Assembly (NCBI GenBank): GCA_910579595.1
Contig: CAJTVM010000062.1
Coordinates: forward strand, 1-15,854
DNA length: 15,854 nucleotides
Reading direction: 5' to 3'
Source: an uncultured Oscillospiraceae bacterium
GTDB taxonomy: Bacteria; Bacillota; Clostridia; Oscillospirales; Oscillospiraceae
Shown here: piece after piece, positions 14,362-15,854 of the stretch
Numbering within the stretch: the first letter of the stretch is position 1
Layout of the letters: each line of letters opens with the position of its first letter
Notes under the pieces: model-generated
What the model saw: the letters and a program-made list of their open reading frames with translations, nothing else
Told to the model about the DNA's origin: nothing
Databases searched by the model: none
Translations under genes and position numbers: made by a program

Positions 14362-15178
14362 CCCCGCGCCCCATGTGCTGGAGCCCCAATGCCCCGGCGT
14401 GGTGGATCGCTACATAGATCTGAGCGGCTTTTATGATCGCGAAGGACTTCAGCCCCTGAAGCAGAACATCCTGGACGCTTTCGCCGAATACCAGGGCCAC
14501 TACAAGCGGGTTTACCGCTGCCTGGGGGCGGCGGGGGAGCTGCGCCGGGACATGAACGAGCTGCTGGCCACCCCGGCGGTACAGCAGAAGCTGGCCAAGC
14601 GGGCGGCGGGCATCATCAGCCGGGAGCTGAAAAAGCCTGGCAGCGGCGGCGCACAGCCCCAGCAGCGGTTCCTCTCCGCCGTCACCCACAAGGGAGCGGT
14701 GGCCCTTTGGGAGACGGTGGAAGCCCAGGCCGACCGGATCTACGAGCTGTCGGACAGCTATGGCCTGGCCCACCACCTGCTCAACCCCATCCTCACCGCC
14801 GCTTTGGCGGCGGGGCACCGGGCTGTTGCCTGTCCCGATCCCATGGCCCCCGATAGGCTTGCCCACCTCATTTTCCCTAACCTGTCCCTGGCCTTCGTTA
14901 CCTCCACGCCGGAGCAGCCCTGGCCCCACCGGGCCTACCGCCGCCTGCGGCTGGATGCCATGGTGGACGGCGATGCCTACCGCGCCGCCAAGCCCCGGCT
15001 GCGGTTTACCCGCCGGGTGGCCGCCGCCCTGCTGGAGGAGGGGGTGGCCGGGCTGTCCCAGGCCAAGGAGGCCCACGACAGGCTGGAGCGGCTCTACAAC
15101 CCCTATGTGGACTTTGACAAGGTGGCGCAGGCCGCGGATCAGGTAGCCGATACGCTGCTCGCTCTGGGGCGCAGTTAA
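14357..15178 (+). pseudogene. 5'-truncated PRK06851-like ATPase family gene
   Basis: The readable frame begins FDPAPHVLEPQCPG and runs 273 codons to the stop. From memory of the family, this aligns with the middle of PRK06851-type proteins (about 365 aa, two tandem P-loop domains). There, TxPHvvdPxxPG closes the first P-loop domain and is followed by a helical linker (14400-14660) and the second domain. The first P-loop is missing altogether. In the second domain, RFLSAVTHKGAVALWETVEA and PDRLAHLIFPNLSLAFVTST are kept, but the Walker A position reads ELSDSYGLAHHLLNPI with no GxxGxGKS. An in-frame TAG at 14333 lies just upstream. The only possible start is GTG at 14375, with no ribosome binding site. 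It is most likely a decayed gene, though a short non-ATPase protein cannot be excluded. A terminator follows. Confidence 0.65.
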
Positions 15179-15185
15179 CAAACAA

Positions 15186-15219
15186 GCGGGACGCCGTTGC
15201 CGGCGTCCCGCATATTTTA
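15186..15219 (+). terminator. Terminator after the truncated ATPase-like gene
   Basis: GCGGGACGCCG (15186-15196) and CGGCGTCCCGC (15201-15211) form an 11-bp perfect stem with a 4-nt loop, followed by ATATTTTA. It begins 8 bp after the stop codon. From 15220 to 15286 I see nothing further. Confidence 0.85.
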
Positions 15220-15286
15220 GAACCGATAGAACCGTTTCCAGCTTTTCGAGCAGTAGGTCTTTCGGGCAATTTCATCATTTGGGCGG

Positions 15287-15556
15287 CTAAAGCCAGTCGG
15301 CCAGCACATCGTGAAATGTGGTTGGCGTCACCGCATTGCGCAGCAGCAGTTCGCTGAGCTCATCGATACGGGCGGCGCTGCACGTCACATGGGGCGCTGA
15401 CGCCTCTGCGCCGCCCTGCTCGACTACCCGGACGCCATAGCTCTCGCAGGCGTATGGACCAACATCCATTTCGTCAATCAAGATGGAGTAGTCATAGCTG
15501 CGGATCGCGCCGGATTCGTCAGGGAGCGTCAGTGTCTGCAAAAACAGTTCTCGCAT
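15287..15556 (-). CDS. Small DUF6514-like protein
   Basis: This 89-aa acidic protein begins MRELFLQTLTLPDE and ends TTFHDVLADWL. The pattern of a short N-terminal strand, an acidic YSILIDEMDVG segment, YGVRVVE and a C-terminal helix resembles the uncharacterised family DUF6514 of Clostridia. This is from recognition, not a search. The start at 15556 is chosen because GAGGTG lies 7 nt upstream. An in-frame ATG at 15688 would put the promoter and Spo0A boxes inside the gene. It has no signal peptide or membrane segment. It has its own promoter with a dyad in the spacer and two Spo0A boxes upstream, so it is probably switched at the onset of sporulation or stationary phase. No terminator is evident after the stop. 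Function unknown. Confidence 0.75.
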   Translation of the reverse strand: MRELFLQTLTLPDESGAIRSYDYSILIDEMDVGPYACESYGVRVVEQGGAEASAPHVTCSAARIDELSELLLRNAVTPTTFHDVLADWL

Positions 15557-15581
15557 TGACTTCACCTCTCTTTCCAACCCC

Positions 15582-15610
15582 ATTATCACCGGGATATCAC
15601 CCGGTTGCAA
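15582..15610 (-). promoter_or_regulatory. Promoter of the DUF6514-like gene, with a dyad in the spacer
   Basis: On the minus strand TTGCAA (15610-15605) and GATAAT (15587-15582) are exactly 17 bp apart. The spacer holds the dyad CCGGG (15589-15593) and CCCGG (15600-15604), a possible operator. The start codon lies about 20 nt downstream of the expected start site. Confidence 0.6.
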
Positions 15611-15628
15611 GGAAAAGAAATCGCAGAA

Positions 15629-15645
15629 TTCGACAAAATTCGACA
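15629..15645 (-). promoter_or_regulatory. Two tandem Spo0A boxes
   Basis: On the minus strand TGTCGAA occurs at 15645-15639 and 15635-15629, head to tail with a 10-bp period. Each is an exact match to the 0A-box core, and the second is preceded by TTT as in the full consensus. They lie about 20 bp upstream of the -35 box of the DUF6514-like gene. That position suits activation by phosphorylated Spo0A. Confidence 0.7.
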
Positions 15646-15741
15646 CAGGTACAAGATGTGGAAGTATACAAGAAGTATTCAATACCAATTCTGGTTACCC
15701 CACATATTTTCAACCAAAAATTATGCAAAAATGCACAAAAA

Positions 15742-15772
15742 GCCAGGAGCGGACATTTTGTCCGCCCCTGGC
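15742..15772 (-). terminator. Terminator of the partial gene at the right edge
   Basis: GCCAGG-A-GCGGAC (15742-15754) pairs with GTCCGC-C-CCTGGC (15760-15772), with one internal mismatch and a 5-nt loop. On the minus strand the stem is followed by TTTTT. It lies 30 bp after the stop codon of the edge gene and separates it from the DUF6514-like unit. Confidence 0.88.
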
Positions 15773-15802
15773 ATTACAGATGGTAAAATTTAGGTTATTT
15801 TG

Positions 15803-15854
15803 TCAGCCCTTGGAAGCCTTAAAAGCCTTGATGGCCTCGGCGAGCATGGGTCCG
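15803..15854 (-). CDS. 3' end of an unidentified gene (last 16 codons)
   Basis: The frame reads GPMLAEAIKAFKASKG and stops at 15803-15805. The amphipathic, lysine-rich helical end is typical of many cytosolic enzymes and is too short to name. It continues beyond the window. A terminator follows at 15772-15742, which supports a real gene end. Confidence 0.6.
   Translation of the reverse strand, partial: GPMLAEAIKAFKASKG

Noticed and set aside
1..15854. CRISPR array, tRNA, rRNA, insertion sequence with its own transposase
   Set aside because: No regularly spaced repeats, no cloverleaf or rRNA signature sequences, and no transposase frame were seen in reading either strand.

Overview
The window looks like a chromosomal segment of a GC-rich, spore-forming gut Firmicute, most likely of the Oscillospiraceae (Flavonifractor / Lawsonibacter / Pseudoflavonifractor type). 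The reasons are: GC-rich codon use with strong AGGAGG ribosome binding sites; a secreted protein with S-layer homology (SLH) domains; a YesN/YesM-type two-component pair; a DUF6514-like gene; and two exact tandem Spo0A boxes. Genus-level placement is inference.

Left part (1-6643). Three copies of a 162-bp repeat with terminal inverted repeats (a MITE) lie at 1-161, 1603-1764 and 6482-6643, all in the same orientation. Copies 1 and 2 bracket a uroporphyrinogen-decarboxylase/MtaA-family methyltransferase gene (519-1535, +) that has its own strong terminator. Copies 2 and 3 bracket a minus-strand operon with overlapping genes: a membrane-anchored family-1 solute-binding protein (6438-5149), a sensor histidine kinase (5156-3355) and an AraC-type response regulator (3380-1803). 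No ABC permease is present, so the binding protein probably feeds the kinase as a sugar sensor. The kinase gene is frameshifted inside its HAMP domain, so as written the system is broken.

Middle part (6773-11367). A second minus-strand operon reads from a good promoter at 10163-10135: a cytosolic right-handed beta-helix protein, a VOC-family (glyoxalase-fold) metalloenzyme and a 12-TM MFS transporter. A zinc-independent-looking MDR dehydrogenase is transcribed divergently from the same 246-bp regulatory region. This looks like a small uptake-and-catabolism module for an unknown small molecule.

Right part (11400-15854). Convergent to the dehydrogenase is an 866-aa secreted beta-helix protein with three C-terminal SLH domains. 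It is recognisably paralogous to the cytosolic beta-helix protein. Next comes a 5'-truncated relative of the two-domain ATPase family PRK06851, which has lost its first P-loop domain and has a degenerate second one. Then comes a small DUF6514-like gene whose promoter carries tandem Spo0A boxes, followed by the last 16 codons of an unidentified minus-strand gene with its terminator.

The most interesting points are the cytosolic/surface beta-helix paralogue pair with its VOC-MFS-dehydrogenase neighbours, the MITE family and its placement around two modules, the HAMP-domain frameshift in a binding-protein-dependent sensor system, and the Spo0A boxes over a DUF6514 gene. No CRISPR array, rRNA or tRNA was seen.
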